Positions 17,711 to 26,853 of a DNA stretch of 64,000 nucleotides are shown here, piece after piece. Position numbers and translations under genes: made by a program. This DNA is from Stutzerimonas stutzeri (lineage in GTDB: Bacteria; Pseudomonadota; Gammaproteobacteria; Pseudomonadales; Pseudomonadaceae), in the NCBI RefSeq assembly GCF_024448715.1, contig NZ_JAMOHZ010000005.1, positions 186,001-250,000 of the forward strand. Reading direction: 5' to 3'. Position 1 is the first letter of the stretch; every line of letters begins with the position of its first letter. The notes beneath the pieces were generated by a model. That model searched no databases, was not told the origin of the DNA, and was given only the letters and a program-made list of their open reading frames with translations.

Positions 17711-18424
17711 ATGTCCGACTCGCAACCCCCCGCCTCCCCGCCCCGCAACCGTAAAGTGCGTAAGAGCGACTCGGAACCCGCGGCGCGCCGCGGACGCCCG
17801 GTGGGGGATCACAATGCCAAGCGCGCCGAACTGCTCAATGCCGCCCTCAGGGTGATTGCGCAGGAGGGATATGCCGGCGCCTCGATGCGCAAGGTGGCAC
17901 AACAGGCCGGCTGCACCACAGGCGCCGTGACCTACTACTTTGCCAATAAAGAGGAAATGATCACCGCCGTAGCCCAGAACCTGTTCGATGAGATCGACAC
18001 CCTACTGGAGATCAACCAGGAGCGGATCGACATCAAAGGACTCGTTGGCCAATGGCTTGACTCGATGGGCGGAGACGAGCCGAATGGCTGGCTTACCTGG
18101 CTGCAGTTACTCGCCCACGCACGCCATGAACCCGCCTTCGCCAGCGTCATCAAGCAGCGCTATGCGCGCTTCCGCCAGGTGTTCACCGCGCTACTGGAAA
18201 AAGGCCAAAGCCAGGGTCTGATTCGAACCGATATCCCCGCCGATCTGCTCGCCGACCAGGTCAGCGCCATCAGCGATGGCTGGATGATGTTGATGCCGAT
18301 CGAGCCCGAGCGATTCAGCGCGGAACGCGGTCAGGCCCTGCTCAACGCCCTTATCACCATGATCGCGCCTCCCAAGCCTGCGCCCGCACGCAAGCCATCC
18401 GCCACGAAGGCCTCGGCCAAGTAA
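17711..18424 (+). CDS. TetR-family regulator (237 aa)
   Basis: After a basic, proline-rich lead (residues 1-35) comes the TetR HTH: RAELLNAALRVIAQEGYAGA, then MRKVAQQAGCTTGAVTYYFANKEEM. The C-terminal helical part binds the ligand. The frame is open from 17543, but the ATG at 17711 gives a protein start just before the basic segment. It ends at a strong hairpin terminator. It is a candidate reader of the repeated CRNAAC-N4-GTTRYK dyads; the TetR proteins at 44646 and 55143 are alternatives. Confidence 0.88.
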   Translation: MSDSQPPASPPRNRKVRKSDSEPAARRGRPVGDHNAKRAELLNAALRVIAQEGYAGASMRKVAQQAGCTTGAVTYYFANKEEMITAVAQNLFDEIDTLLEINQERIDIKGLVGQWLDSMGGDEPNGWLTWLQLLAHARHEPAFASVIKQRYARFRQVFTALLEKGQSQGLIRTDIPADLLADQVSAISDGWMMLMPIEPERFSAERGQALLNALITMIAPPKPAPARKPSATKASAK

Positions 18425-18440
18425 CCGGTGGTACCCACCC

Positions 18441-18468
18441 AAGAGACCGGGGAGAACCCCGGTCTCTT
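18441..18468 (+). terminator. Strong hairpin after the TetR gene
   Basis: AAGAGACCGGGG-AGAA-CCCCGGTCTCTT is a perfect 12-bp stem with a 4-base loop, 16 bp past the stop. The T-run is short, but the stem strength supports termination. Confidence 0.75.
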
Positions 18469-18639
18469 GCTGTGAACGCTCCTAAAAAACACAACACCCT
18501 CGCCCCATGAGCCGAACACTCGTGAGGATCGCGCACGAACCCCGATCGGATCTACGACAGACTCAGGCCCGTCCAATCCTGCTAAAGCAATGGCCAAATG
18601 ACGCTTTGCATGATGGGGAGGAGTACTGTACTTTGCATA

Positions 18640-18668
18640 ACAGATGAAATAATAAATAAAACATCTGT
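18640..18668 (+). promoter_or_regulatory. Inverted repeat in the leader of the binding-protein gene
   Basis: ACAGATG at 18640-18646 and CATCTGT at 18662-18668 are exact inverted copies around 15 AT-rich bases, ending 2 bp before the GGAGG of the next gene. It overlaps a half-copy of the regulon dyad (CATAAC at 18637). It could be an operator or a hairpin in the mRNA leader. Confidence 0.4.
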
Positions 18669-18679
18669 CGGAGGCCAAA

Positions 18680-19771
18680 GTGGGAGCAGAAAGGAAAACG
18701 CAGCCGTCGCCTCTGAACGCCAAGACGCTACTGGTTCTTGCATTGGCAGCCATTTCGAGCCAGGCGGTCGCTAAGGAAGTCGTGCGGGTGCACAACTGGT
18801 CCGACTACATCGATCCTGCCGTCGTGCAGGACTTCGAGCGCGAGACCGGTATCAAGGTCGACTACTCCACCTATACGACCGCAGCCCAGTTGGAGGCCGA
18901 TCTGGATTCGGGCGAACGCTTCGACGTGATTGTCCCCTCCGATTTTCAGCTCGATCGCTTGATCAAAGAAAACCGGCTTGCCCCGCTTGATTTCCGTGAG
19001 CTGCCTAATCGCCAAGAAGTCAGTCGCGAACTGCTGCTCAGGCTCAATTCCAGAATCAATGCGGATCTCTACGCCGTCCCGTACATGTGGGGCACGGCCG
19101 GCCTGGTCGTCCATGAGCGTAAGGCGTCCCGCGCACTGCAGGCCCCTGTTCCCAACAGCTGGAGCGTCCTGTTCGACCCGTCCAATGTCGACAAGCTGAG
19201 GTCCTGTGGCGTGATGCTACAGAACGAACCGGAGCACAACCTGTTCCTGTATCTGACCTACAAAGGCAAGAACCTGAAAACCAGCAGTGCTCGCAGCATC
19301 AACAAGGCCGTTCAGGAGATCCGCAGCCTGGAGCTGGCGTCCAGCCCGCAGCCATTCACGGCCTTCGTCTCACAGCTGACCGACGGCAAGGTATGTGCTG
19401 CGATGGCCTGGAACGGGCTCGCTTCGCTGGCCAACGCGAGCGGCGAGCTGCGCTTCAGCATTCCGCAAGAGGGCAGCTTGCAGTTCATCGACAGCCTTGC
19501 CATTCCCGGCAATGCCGGCAACGTACCAGCGGCGTACCGCTTTATCGATTACCTGCTGAAGCCGGAAAACGCGGTGCGCAATGCCAGGGCAAGCCACTTC
19601 CTGCCCAGCCTGGACCTGGATCGGAACGGCAATCGGCGCCTGCTGCCGGAGCTGGCCGTGCCAACCCAGGATGAACGGCGACGCCTGTACCTCGGGCAAC
19701 CGCTATCCAATGACCAGCGACGAACCATCGAAGCGGCGTGGGCAGAGGCGGACGCCGAACGCCAGAACTGA
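18680..19771 (+). CDS. Polyamine-type periplasmic solute-binding protein (363 aa)
   Basis: A hydrophobic signal segment (LLVLALAAISSQAVA) ends near residue 31. The mature start VVRVHNWSDYIDPAVVQDFE matches the PotD/PotF/SpuD/SpuE family of spermidine and putrescine binding proteins, as do VPSDFQLDRLI and the YAVPYMWGT strand. It starts at a GTG with GGAGG nearby. No ABC permease or ATPase gene is adjacent, so it either feeds a transporter elsewhere or acts as a sensor. Its place just ahead of a flavin amine oxidase suggests that it captures the amine substrate. Confidence 0.85.
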   Translation: MGAERKTQPSPLNAKTLLVLALAAISSQAVAKEVVRVHNWSDYIDPAVVQDFERETGIKVDYSTYTTAAQLEADLDSGERFDVIVPSDFQLDRLIKENRLAPLDFRELPNRQEVSRELLLRLNSRINADLYAVPYMWGTAGLVVHERKASRALQAPVPNSWSVLFDPSNVDKLRSCGVMLQNEPEHNLFLYLTYKGKNLKTSSARSINKAVQEIRSLELASSPQPFTAFVSQLTDGKVCAAMAWNGLASLANASGELRFSIPQEGSLQFIDSLAIPGNAGNVPAAYRFIDYLLKPENAVRNARASHFLPSLDLDRNGNRRLLPELAVPTQDERRRLYLGQPLSNDQRRTIEAAWAEADAERQN

Positions 19772-20034
19772 GCCGCGGGCCGAGGCTGGGGGCGATCCCG
19801 GCCCCCAGCGCTTCGCCGCTCATGCAGCTCCCGCGTAAGCCGCCCATGGCGTCGTCAAGCTCCTAGCACCGCCTGCACTACCTGCCTTCATCGACGCGCA
19901 GCAAGCGGAGCACTCAAGCCCTGCCCATGCACCTCACGAACGCCGCTCGGTTTCTCTTGGCGTCGGTTCGATTTCGATGTATTTTCGTAACATTCGTTTT
20001 TTTAATTACAACAACCAGCATGACAGAGGCGAAG

Positions 20035-21516
20035 ATGATTTCAGACAACGATGAGCTGTCGCCCTCCGAGCGCCAGCGACGCTTGTTGCTGCAGGCCATC
20101 GGTGGCGCGACCTTGATCGGTGGCCTGGCACTCAGCGGGCGGTCCATGGCGCAGACGGCAACACGCCCAGAAGAGGATGTGTTGGATGTCGCGATCATCG
20201 GCGCCGGCCTGGCCGGCCTGACCGCGGCGCGGGATCTGCAACGCGCCGGCTGCGAGGCCTTCGTCGTGCTGGAGGCGCGGGACCGGGTCGGTGGACGCAC
20301 CTATAACCACGACCTGGGCAAGGACGTCGTCTCGGAAGCCGGCGGCCAGTGGATCGGCCCCGGGCAAACCGCCATCTTCGACCTGGCGCGCGAACTCGGG
20401 GTCGACACCTTCCCGACCTATTACCAGGGCAAGAACGTCTACCTTGCAGGCACAGCCAAATACGCAGAGGACGTGACACAGGCCGCCCACAGCCCACTCA
20501 TCGAGAAGCTGAACGAGCTCGCCCGCGACGTACCCAGCAAGGCACCATGGGCGGCAACTGATGCCGAGGCCCTCGACAAGCTCTCGGTCGGCGAGTGGCT
20601 GGCGCAGCAAGGCGTCAACAACGAAGAAAAACTCAGCTTCGATACGTCCATAGGACTGACCACCGGCACCCCGCCCTCAAACTTGGCACTGCTGCACTAC
20701 CTGTCGCTGATCAACTCCGCCGACTGCGACATGGTGAAGCTCGAGGGCTTCAAGGGCGGGGCCCAGGAGACCCGCTTCACGGGCGGCTCGCAGATCCTCA
20801 GTACCAGGATAGCGGAGGCCTTGGGTGACAAAGTCAAATTGTCATGCCCCGTGCGCAAGATCGTCGGCTGGGACCGTGATGTCGTCGAACTGCATACCGA
20901 TCAGGGCATCATCCGCGCCCGCCAAATCATCGCCGCCTTGCACCCTGCCCTATGCAACCAGATCCACTTCGAGCCGCCGCTGCCCGAAGGTCGTGCGCAG
21001 TTGCAACAGCTTTGGCCGTCCCACGCGCCCATGCGCAAGACGGTGCATGTCTATGACCGTCCGTTCTGGCGCGACCAGGGCATGAACGGCCAGGTCAGCC
21101 AAGCCAGCGGGCCGTTGATCCTGTCCTACGACAACTCGCCTCCGGATGGCAGCGTCGGCGTCCTCAGCGCCTTCGTCCGAGCCGGTCAACTGCCCCAGGA
21201 TGCCAAGCGCGCAGAGACCATCCTCGCGCAGATCTATGCCCAAGCGCTAGGCGACGAGGCGCTGCATCCCACCCAGTTTCACGACCATGACTGGGGCAAG
21301 GTCGATCCCTGGACGCTGACCTGCGTCGCATCGATACCGCCCGGCTTCCTAACCCAATGGGGCCAGTACCTGAAACCCGCGGTTGGCCGGCTGATCTGGT
21401 CAGGCACCGAGACGGCCGAAATCTGGGCCAGTTCGATGGATGGCGCGGTTCGCTCCGGCCACCAGGCGGCATTGGAGGCCCTCCAGGCACTGCTGCAAAC
21501 TCGGAGGAGCGTCTGA
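20035..21516 (+). CDS. Tat-type flavin amine oxidase/dehydrogenase, copy 1 (493 aa)
   Basis: Twin arginines 15-16 in SERQRRLLLQ precede a hydrophobic stretch ending SGRSMA, a Tat-like export signal. The FAD-binding motif GAGLAG is at 56-61, then VVLEARDRVGGRT, and near the C-terminus IWSGTETAEIWASSMDGAVR, the FAD-contact region of the monoamine oxidase family. Start 20035 follows AGAGGCGAAG; an ATG at 20020 is the alternative. Its stop overlaps the start of a dihaem cytochrome c gene, an arrangement that resembles NicA2/CycN, where a flavin amine oxidase passes electrons to cytochrome c and not to oxygen. A paralogue lies at 29375. Substrate unknown. Confidence 0.85.
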   Translation: MISDNDELSPSERQRRLLLQAIGGATLIGGLALSGRSMAQTATRPEEDVLDVAIIGAGLAGLTAARDLQRAGCEAFVVLEARDRVGGRTYNHDLGKDVVSEAGGQWIGPGQTAIFDLARELGVDTFPTYYQGKNVYLAGTAKYAEDVTQAAHSPLIEKLNELARDVPSKAPWAATDAEALDKLSVGEWLAQQGVNNEEKLSFDTSIGLTTGTPPSNLALLHYLSLINSADCDMVKLEGFKGGAQETRFTGGSQILSTRIAEALGDKVKLSCPVRKIVGWDRDVVELHTDQGIIRARQIIAALHPALCNQIHFEPPLPEGRAQLQQLWPSHAPMRKTVHVYDRPFWRDQGMNGQVSQASGPLILSYDNSPPDGSVGVLSAFVRAGQLPQDAKRAETILAQIYAQALGDEALHPTQFHDHDWGKVDPWTLTCVASIPPGFLTQWGQYLKPAVGRLIWSGTETAEIWASSMDGAVRSGHQAALEALQALLQTRRSV

Positions 21517-22193
21517 TGAAACGAGCATTGGTGATAGGTGCGGTCGTGACGACGGCCGCCCTGGCAGTATCGGGCGCGATATATGGCCCGGAAATAGTGG
21601 CGGGATACCGCTTTATGGAAGCCCTCGACCAACACTATATGGACTACCAGGCCGATGGCGGCGCCTGGCCGCAACTACAGGACAGCTGCAACGTCTGCCA
21701 TGGTGAAAGAGGCCAGTCCAGGAACGCCCAGTACGCCTCTCTGGCAGGCATGCCCGCTGCCTACATCGAGGCCCAGTTGCACGCCTTCGCCGAAGGCCGC
21801 CGGGACAGCCCGCAGATGAGTCCCCTCGCCGCGAGCCTTACCGACCAGCAGATCCAGTCCCTAGCGGCCTACTTCGCTCGCCAGATGGCGCAAAGGACGG
21901 AGGCTCCCGCCCACGACTCCGCCCTTGCGCAAAGCGGACAAGCCACAATCGCGGCCAAGAGCTGTACCACCTGTCATGGCGAAGGCCTGGCCGGCGGCCC
22001 CCTCGGCCCACGCCTCGCCGGTCAGGGCGAGGGCTATCTGATCGACCAGCTCAACGCCTTCAAGCATGACCGTCGTAAGGACCCGACCCACGCCATGAAC
22101 GCCATGGCGAGTACTCTATCGGCGGAGGGAATCAGGGCCACGGCCCACTTCCTGGCCAGCCAACCGCCAGCGTCTCCCCCGGTCAAACAGTAG
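21516..22193 (+). CDS. Dihaem cytochrome c4-like protein, copy 1 (225 aa)
   Basis: The start ATG shares a base with the oxidase stop (TGATG), with GGAGGAG ahead of it. An uncleaved or signal helix covers residues 4-24. Two haem sites, C58-x-x-C61-H62 (CNVCH) and C150-x-x-C153-H154 (CTTCH), each head a class I cytochrome domain with the SLAGM/RLAGQ turns. It is a periplasmic electron carrier, probably accepting electrons from the oxidase with which it is translationally coupled and delivering them to a terminal oxidase. A paralogue is at 28709. Confidence 0.9.
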   Translation: MKRALVIGAVVTTAALAVSGAIYGPEIVAGYRFMEALDQHYMDYQADGGAWPQLQDSCNVCHGERGQSRNAQYASLAGMPAAYIEAQLHAFAEGRRDSPQMSPLAASLTDQQIQSLAAYFARQMAQRTEAPAHDSALAQSGQATIAAKSCTTCHGEGLAGGPLGPRLAGQGEGYLIDQLNAFKHDRRKDPTHAMNAMASTLSAEGIRATAHFLASQPPASPPVKQ

Positions 22194-22299
22194 CCTGCAG
22201 CCGTGCAGGTGGGCATGGATGCCCGCTCTTCCCAGGACTACCCCCGCTCGCGATGGCATCCGTCTGCTGATTGACCGATGGCAGTGGGACCAGCCATTG

Positions 22300-22348
22300 C
22301 CCTTTGCCCTTTGCCCTTTGCCCTTTGCCCTTTGCCCTTTGCCCTTTG
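22300..22348 (+). repeat. Seven tandem copies of the heptamer CCCTTTG
   Basis: Bases 22300-22348 are exactly (CCCTTTG)x7, preceded by ATTG, a partial copy. It lies between the cytochrome stop and the nuclease/NTPase gene. No gene crosses it convincingly. The rest of the gap 22194-22517 shows no other feature. Confidence 0.95.
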
Positions 22349-22517
22349 CTGCCGAGGGTAACGGGCAGAGAACGGCCAGAAGCGGTCGCTCGGGTGTGTC
22401 GCCAAAACTAGGGGCGACTCACAATGCTAACCAACGCTAGTATCCGACCTGGCCCATACATCTGATGCTCAGCCAAGAGCACACCCTTAACTGATTAAAG
22501 CGAGCTGCCACCACTAA

Positions 22518-25500
22518 ATGGATTCAAGAAACAAGCAAATCCCTAGGCCAAAACATTGGCAGGAGTTTGAGGAATTATGCCTCGCCCTTTTTAGGGAAGT
22601 CTGGAAAGACAGTCTCGCGCAAAAGAACGGTCGAGCCGGGCAACCTCAACACGGTGTTGATGTGTGGGGGGGAATCGATGGCAGTCGCTCTCGCTTTCAA
22701 GGAGTCCAGTGCAAGGGGAAGGACGAGTCGCTTGGCGCGACAGTGTGTGAGTCTGAACTAGTCGCCGAGATCACCAAGGCGGACAAATTTAGCCCTGCAT
22801 TGGAACATTGGATATTGGCGACCACTGCTCCTACGGACGGGGAATTGCAGCGGATTGCGCGTGAGATTTCTGTCGACAGAGAGCGCCAAGGAAAATTCAC
22901 CGTCCAAGTGATGGGCTGGGGCGACATCGAGTCCCTACTCTTTAGCCACCCGACCGTGATTGAGGCCTTTTATCCCGAGCTGGGAGTGGACGCTGCAACG
23001 CTGGCACGAGCAGTTCAAGTAATCACAGGCGCGGCATTCTTGGCCAATGAATGTCACCCCCTTATCACTCAAAGATCGAATACTCCAGCATGGCGGGAAG
23101 TGCTCTTCGATAGTAGTCGTGACATAGGCCCTGCCCTCCTAGGGAGGCCACTTGGGCCGACAGATGCACTCGCCTGCCCGCGCCTTCCTGAAGCCGACTT
23201 GGCAATCCAGCAAATGGAAATGGCGTACTCAGCACGACTCATCGGTGAGCCTGGAACAGGAAAATCGGTTTGTGCTTTTCAGGTAGCACACACCTTTGCA
23301 ACACGTGGCTGGAGGGTTTTTGCCCTCCGTGGCGCCAACGTGGTCCCGGAAAACCTTCCCACTTCTGGTGACAATGGGACCCTTTTGTTGGTGGATGACG
23401 CGCATCTAGTCACCGACAGCGACTTGCGAGTACTGGAAGGCCAGGCAACGTCTCAGCGTTTAATCCTCTCTACGCACAGCGCAATTGAGGGTCGAGCAGC
23501 GCAACGAGGGGCAGTGCGAATGGATCCACAGGCAGCCATTCGTGCGATTGCGACAGGGCTGCTTGCGGATCGCCGCGCTACGTTGGAAGCAGTACGGCGG
23601 GCGGACGGTCATGTGGGCGATCTAATGATGGACGTTTCGCTCGAAGAGCGCATCGAACATGCAGCCAAATACGCAGCAGTGCCCTGGCAATTCTGCTTTG
23701 TGCTCGGAGGCGGTTGGAGGCGAGCTAACGAAGCTGCAATCACGGCTGGGGTACTTGGTGCTGCGCTGCCACTGGCCGCGGTGACCATTAGGCAGCTAGC
23801 GTCCCGTGACTCAAGCTGCTCAGTGGCGGACATCGCAGAACTTCTAACAGCTGCATCGGCCGATACCAGCAACCTAGGTACTGCACTGGATGCGCTCGTC
23901 GCAGAGAGATTGGTGATCTCTGCAAATGACTTGCGGTGTCCCCATCAACGATTTGCTGCCGTGTTGCTTGGACGCATTCTCCAGCGCGAAGACGAGGCAT
24001 CACGGGCCTATGTAGCTGCAATGCTAAACGCTGTGGTTACAGAGCATTCTTTCCCGCTCGCGGGCCTGAGAACACTACTGCATGACCTATGGTTCGTAGA
24101 CGACAGCAGGTGGCGGCGACTCATCAGGCGCGATTCGCTTGAATCACTTCTTGCTCGCTGCTGGAAAGCAAACGATCCGAGTGAAGTGATGACGGCATGC
24201 TTTGTGTTGACCGAAATCGCTTCATATCTCGAAGATGGGATTGCAATCGTTCTTCAAGGAAACGAGTCCACAATCGTTTCGTGGATTGAGCACGCAATCA
24301 ACCCAATGGGGCATGGGCTCGCGCGCCTGCTGAACGATTTATTGAACAAGAAAGAAGAGCTTGCCATCGAGCTTACCCGCAGGGTGAATCCGATGGTGAT
24401 ATCCAGCTTTATTTCTAATATTGACGCCGCAAGCGTTGGCCATGTCGCTGACTTGGCAAAGAGCCTACGGCTAGGGCATGGGGATCCGTGGGCGCAGACA
24501 GTGCTCGAAAACTTGGATCGGGAGAAACTACTAGCTTTAGCGGCATCGTGGCCAACGGAGGCGCCGTTATACCGAATCATCTCTTTGTTCGAGGCGTTGG
24601 TGTGGCCAGCTGAGGCGCTGACCCTGGACATGGTCGAGGTATTCCTACCCACCGCGAGGAAGAGACTAATAGAGGATCCAGTCGTACAGTTCCGAGAGCT
24701 TGATGACCTTGCGTGGCACGTTCTCAGAGTTCTCGACCCTCTCGGTGTATACACAGGAAAGTATGCGCCTACTGCTAGGCATATCCACCTTGCCCGTATG
24801 CTGTTTGACAACGTCGACCTACACGACCTGGCTCGGAAGCTTACCCTGGCACCGCTACGAATGTTTCAGCAAGTGACATTCCTCCTAGCGCTCCTACGCC
24901 GAGTATCCCGTCCTAAGTTCAAACGACTGGTAAAGCTGATTGACTGGGATGTACTCGGTGTGACGATCGGGGAGCATTGGAGGCATCTGCCCCACGATGC
25001 AGAGACACTCATCGGCGTAGCCGCTAGTACGCGCGAGTCCTGGGCGACCATGGCTAGTTTTGTCCGGAAGTACCTCGGCCACATGGAGACCATGCCCCCG
25101 CGATTGGCAGTGATAGCTCCTGATGCGGCTGTCGAATTTGTACGTGGGGGGAAATCCATTGCGCTTGCTAGTTACTCGCATGTTGCATGGAACTATGGCG
25201 AATTTGTCATCGCACTTTTCTTGGAAAAAGCTCCTGAATTGTTGCCACCTGCACTAGCGCAATGCATTCCAACCATTGCTAAGGCAGTCTCTGAGGATCA
25301 CCCGAGTTGGTACAAAGAGTCCTCGCCGATGCTCAAAGCCATGCTGACACATGCGCCTGATAGTCTTCAGCTAGCCCTTGATCTGGTGAGCGCCGACAAG
25401 GCAGCGATTGGTTGGAAGGCTGCCTTGGAGGCAGGGGGCAGGAGCAAGAGAACAGTGGATGTACTCCTTCAAGCGGCTAGAGATCGAACGGATGCCATTG

Positions 25501-25553
25501 GAGACCTTGCCAGGCAGCTCAGGAGGCGAAGAAAGACCCGCAGTATCGGCTAG
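22518..25553 (+). CDS. Mrr-like nuclease fused to P-loop NTPase, probable defence protein (1011 aa)
   Basis: Residues ~10-160 form a restriction-endonuclease-like domain: E18/E19 in the first helix, D48 in HGVDVWG, and Q64-C65-K66 in GVQCKG, the D-x(n)-QxK form of the PD-(D/E)XK core, followed by HWILATTAPTD. A Walker A, GEPGTGKS, is at 243-250 and a Walker B, LLVDDAHL, at about 290-297. The C-terminal ~650 residues are helical and probably sense or assemble. This nuclease/STAND layout is typical of antiphage sensor-effectors such as Avs-like proteins, but it is not assigned to a named type. The ribosome binding site is weak. It is inserted between two amine oxidase cassettes beside a Kiwa-like pair. 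Confidence 0.75.
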   Translation: MDSRNKQIPRPKHWQEFEELCLALFREVWKDSLAQKNGRAGQPQHGVDVWGGIDGSRSRFQGVQCKGKDESLGATVCESELVAEITKADKFSPALEHWILATTAPTDGELQRIAREISVDRERQGKFTVQVMGWGDIESLLFSHPTVIEAFYPELGVDAATLARAVQVITGAAFLANECHPLITQRSNTPAWREVLFDSSRDIGPALLGRPLGPTDALACPRLPEADLAIQQMEMAYSARLIGEPGTGKSVCAFQVAHTFATRGWRVFALRGANVVPENLPTSGDNGTLLLVDDAHLVTDSDLRVLEGQATSQRLILSTHSAIEGRAAQRGAVRMDPQAAIRAIATGLLADRRATLEAVRRADGHVGDLMMDVSLEERIEHAAKYAAVPWQFCFVLGGGWRRANEAAITAGVLGAALPLAAVTIRQLASRDSSCSVADIAELLTAASADTSNLGTALDALVAERLVISANDLRCPHQRFAAVLLGRILQREDEASRAYVAAMLNAVVTEHSFPLAGLRTLLHDLWFVDDSRWRRLIRRDSLESLLARCWKANDPSEVMTACFVLTEIASYLEDGIAIVLQGNESTIVSWIEHAINPMGHGLARLLNDLLNKKEELAIELTRRVNPMVISSFISNIDAASVGHVADLAKSLRLGHGDPWAQTVLENLDREKLLALAASWPTEAPLYRIISLFEALVWPAEALTLDMVEVFLPTARKRLIEDPVVQFRELDDLAWHVLRVLDPLGVYTGKYAPTARHIHLARMLFDNVDLHDLARKLTLAPLRMFQQVTFLLALLRRVSRPKFKRLVKLIDWDVLGVTIGEHWRHLPHDAETLIGVAASTRESWATMASFVRKYLGHMETMPPRLAVIAPDAAVEFVRGGKSIALASYSHVAWNYGEFVIALFLEKAPELLPPALAQCIPTIAKAVSEDHPSWYKESSPMLKAMLTHAPDSLQLALDLVSADKAAIGWKAALEAGGRSKRTVDVLLQAARDRTDAIGDLARQLRRRRKTRSIG

Positions 25554-25685
25554 TACTTCTGCCCCTGATAGCGAGGCTTTCGGCCTAATCCCTTTTTAGC
25601 CGCCACCAGCACGCCCAATAGCGGACGCTTAGAAAATAAGCTATCTCCTTTACCAACTTGCAAAACTGAGACAGGGTATGAGGAG

Positions 25686-25952
25686 ATGGAACAGGCGGGA
25701 ACGCAGCTCCCTGATATCCGGGCTATCTTCAGCAGCACCCTGCTGAACCTTGAATCTACGTTGAAACGGGACAAGGCGCAGGCTAGGACGGCTTTTGCGG
25801 TCATCTTTCCGCGCATCGACATCGAACTGCGAGGCGAGGAAGTCTGGACCCAGATAGCAACCGGCCCCACCCTGCAAGTTGCAGTCGGGGCCGATGTCTA
25901 CAATCGTAGTTGTGGGAAGCCGCATGAACCGTTATCAGTACGTTTGAAATGA
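25686..25952 (+). pseudogene. Fragment resembling the C-terminus of a large serine recombinase
   Basis: The frame is open back to at least 25623, with no credible start. It reads DIRAIFSSTLLNLESTLKRD, then ARTAFAVIFPRIDIELRGEE and VWTQIATGP. An arginine-rich helix followed by a hydrophobic strand pair is how serine recombinase C-terminal regions usually end. No catalytic N-terminal domain is present. If correct, it is a scar of the event that brought in the defence genes on either side. An unrelated small protein is the alternative. Confidence 0.35.
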
Positions 25953-25979
25953 GCACAGTGCTACCGGCGGATATTTACT

Positions 25980-26846
25980 CTACCGACGCCGCTTATTAGA
26001 TGTTTCATAGGACAGACCGGTAATGGGGCCGGCGTAGTACTCCTCTTCCAAAAATTTTAATACGGAACGTAGCTCCTGACTTTCTTTCGGTATAACGACC
26101 TTGTCGACACCATTAGCCTGAGCTATTTGAAGCGGCACATTATGCCCTTGTGCCAGCTGCAGAAGTTGCGCCGGTGTATAATTTGTAAGAATTCCGGAAT
26201 CCAGAATGTATGCGACCCGTGTCCTAACCCATTGCCCAGACCCACTCTTAAGGTCATCAAGACTCTCTACGCTCACTGTAGGTAACTGTGCTAACGCATC
26301 TATGTCTGCCTCGGTAGCAGCTCTGTAATGTTGAGAGATATCTATGATCTGCTTCAGCCACCACATGCTCCTAAACTTAAGGGAACCGGCCATTACGACC
26401 GCATGGCAACCTTCACCAATCATCAGGCCTGACTCTGTGTTCTTGGTAAAAGTATCACTGCTCAGACCTTGAAAAATATTTAGCCGGCTTCCCGCAATGC
26501 GCTGCGACCAAGGAATTACCTGAAAAACATACATCTGGCTTGCGGCATCGTATCCATAAATGCAATTAACCGTCTCCACGACCCCACTATTGTGCGGTAG
26601 GACCGGACAACCCACTGCATTGTGAACGGGATCATAAAGGTACGCTGGCACGTCAAACGGAGCTATCTCCAATATCTCCGTTTCGTCTGGCTTGAAATTC
26701 TCTCGCTCAAACGGCACGACCACTAGATTCGGGTCGAGAAGCTCATTCGCATATTGAGTGAACGCTGCGGAAAGGTCCCGCTGCAAAGTTTGTTCGAGGT
26801 CCAAACGGTAAACATTTGCACTTCTGGCTATTGCAAAGAAATCCAT
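25980..26846 (-). CDS. kwaB: KwaB-like protein (DUF4868), Kiwa defence system (288 aa)
   Basis: The C-terminal segment, IPKESQELRSVLKFLEEEYY followed by AGPITGLSYETSNKRR, fits the ending of DUF4868 proteins, and MYVFQVIPWSQRIAG and the central helices agree with it. Length is slightly under the usual ~310 residues. KwaB is the cytoplasmic DNA-associated partner of the membrane protein KwaA in the Kiwa antiphage system. A TTGAGGCAG site precedes the start, 7 bp after the kwaA stop. The call relies on pattern recall and gene pairing, not on an alignment. Confidence 0.6.
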   Translation of the reverse strand: MDFFAIARSANVYRLDLEQTLQRDLSAAFTQYANELLDPNLVVVPFERENFKPDETEILEIAPFDVPAYLYDPVHNAVGCPVLPHNSGVVETVNCIYGYDAASQMYVFQVIPWSQRIAGSRLNIFQGLSSDTFTKNTESGLMIGEGCHAVVMAGSLKFRSMWWLKQIIDISQHYRAATEADIDALAQLPTVSVESLDDLKSGSGQWVRTRVAYILDSGILTNYTPAQLLQLAQGHNVPLQIAQANGVDKVVIPKESQELRSVLKFLEEEYYAGPITGLSYETSNKRRR

Positions 26847-26853
26847 ATCTGCC

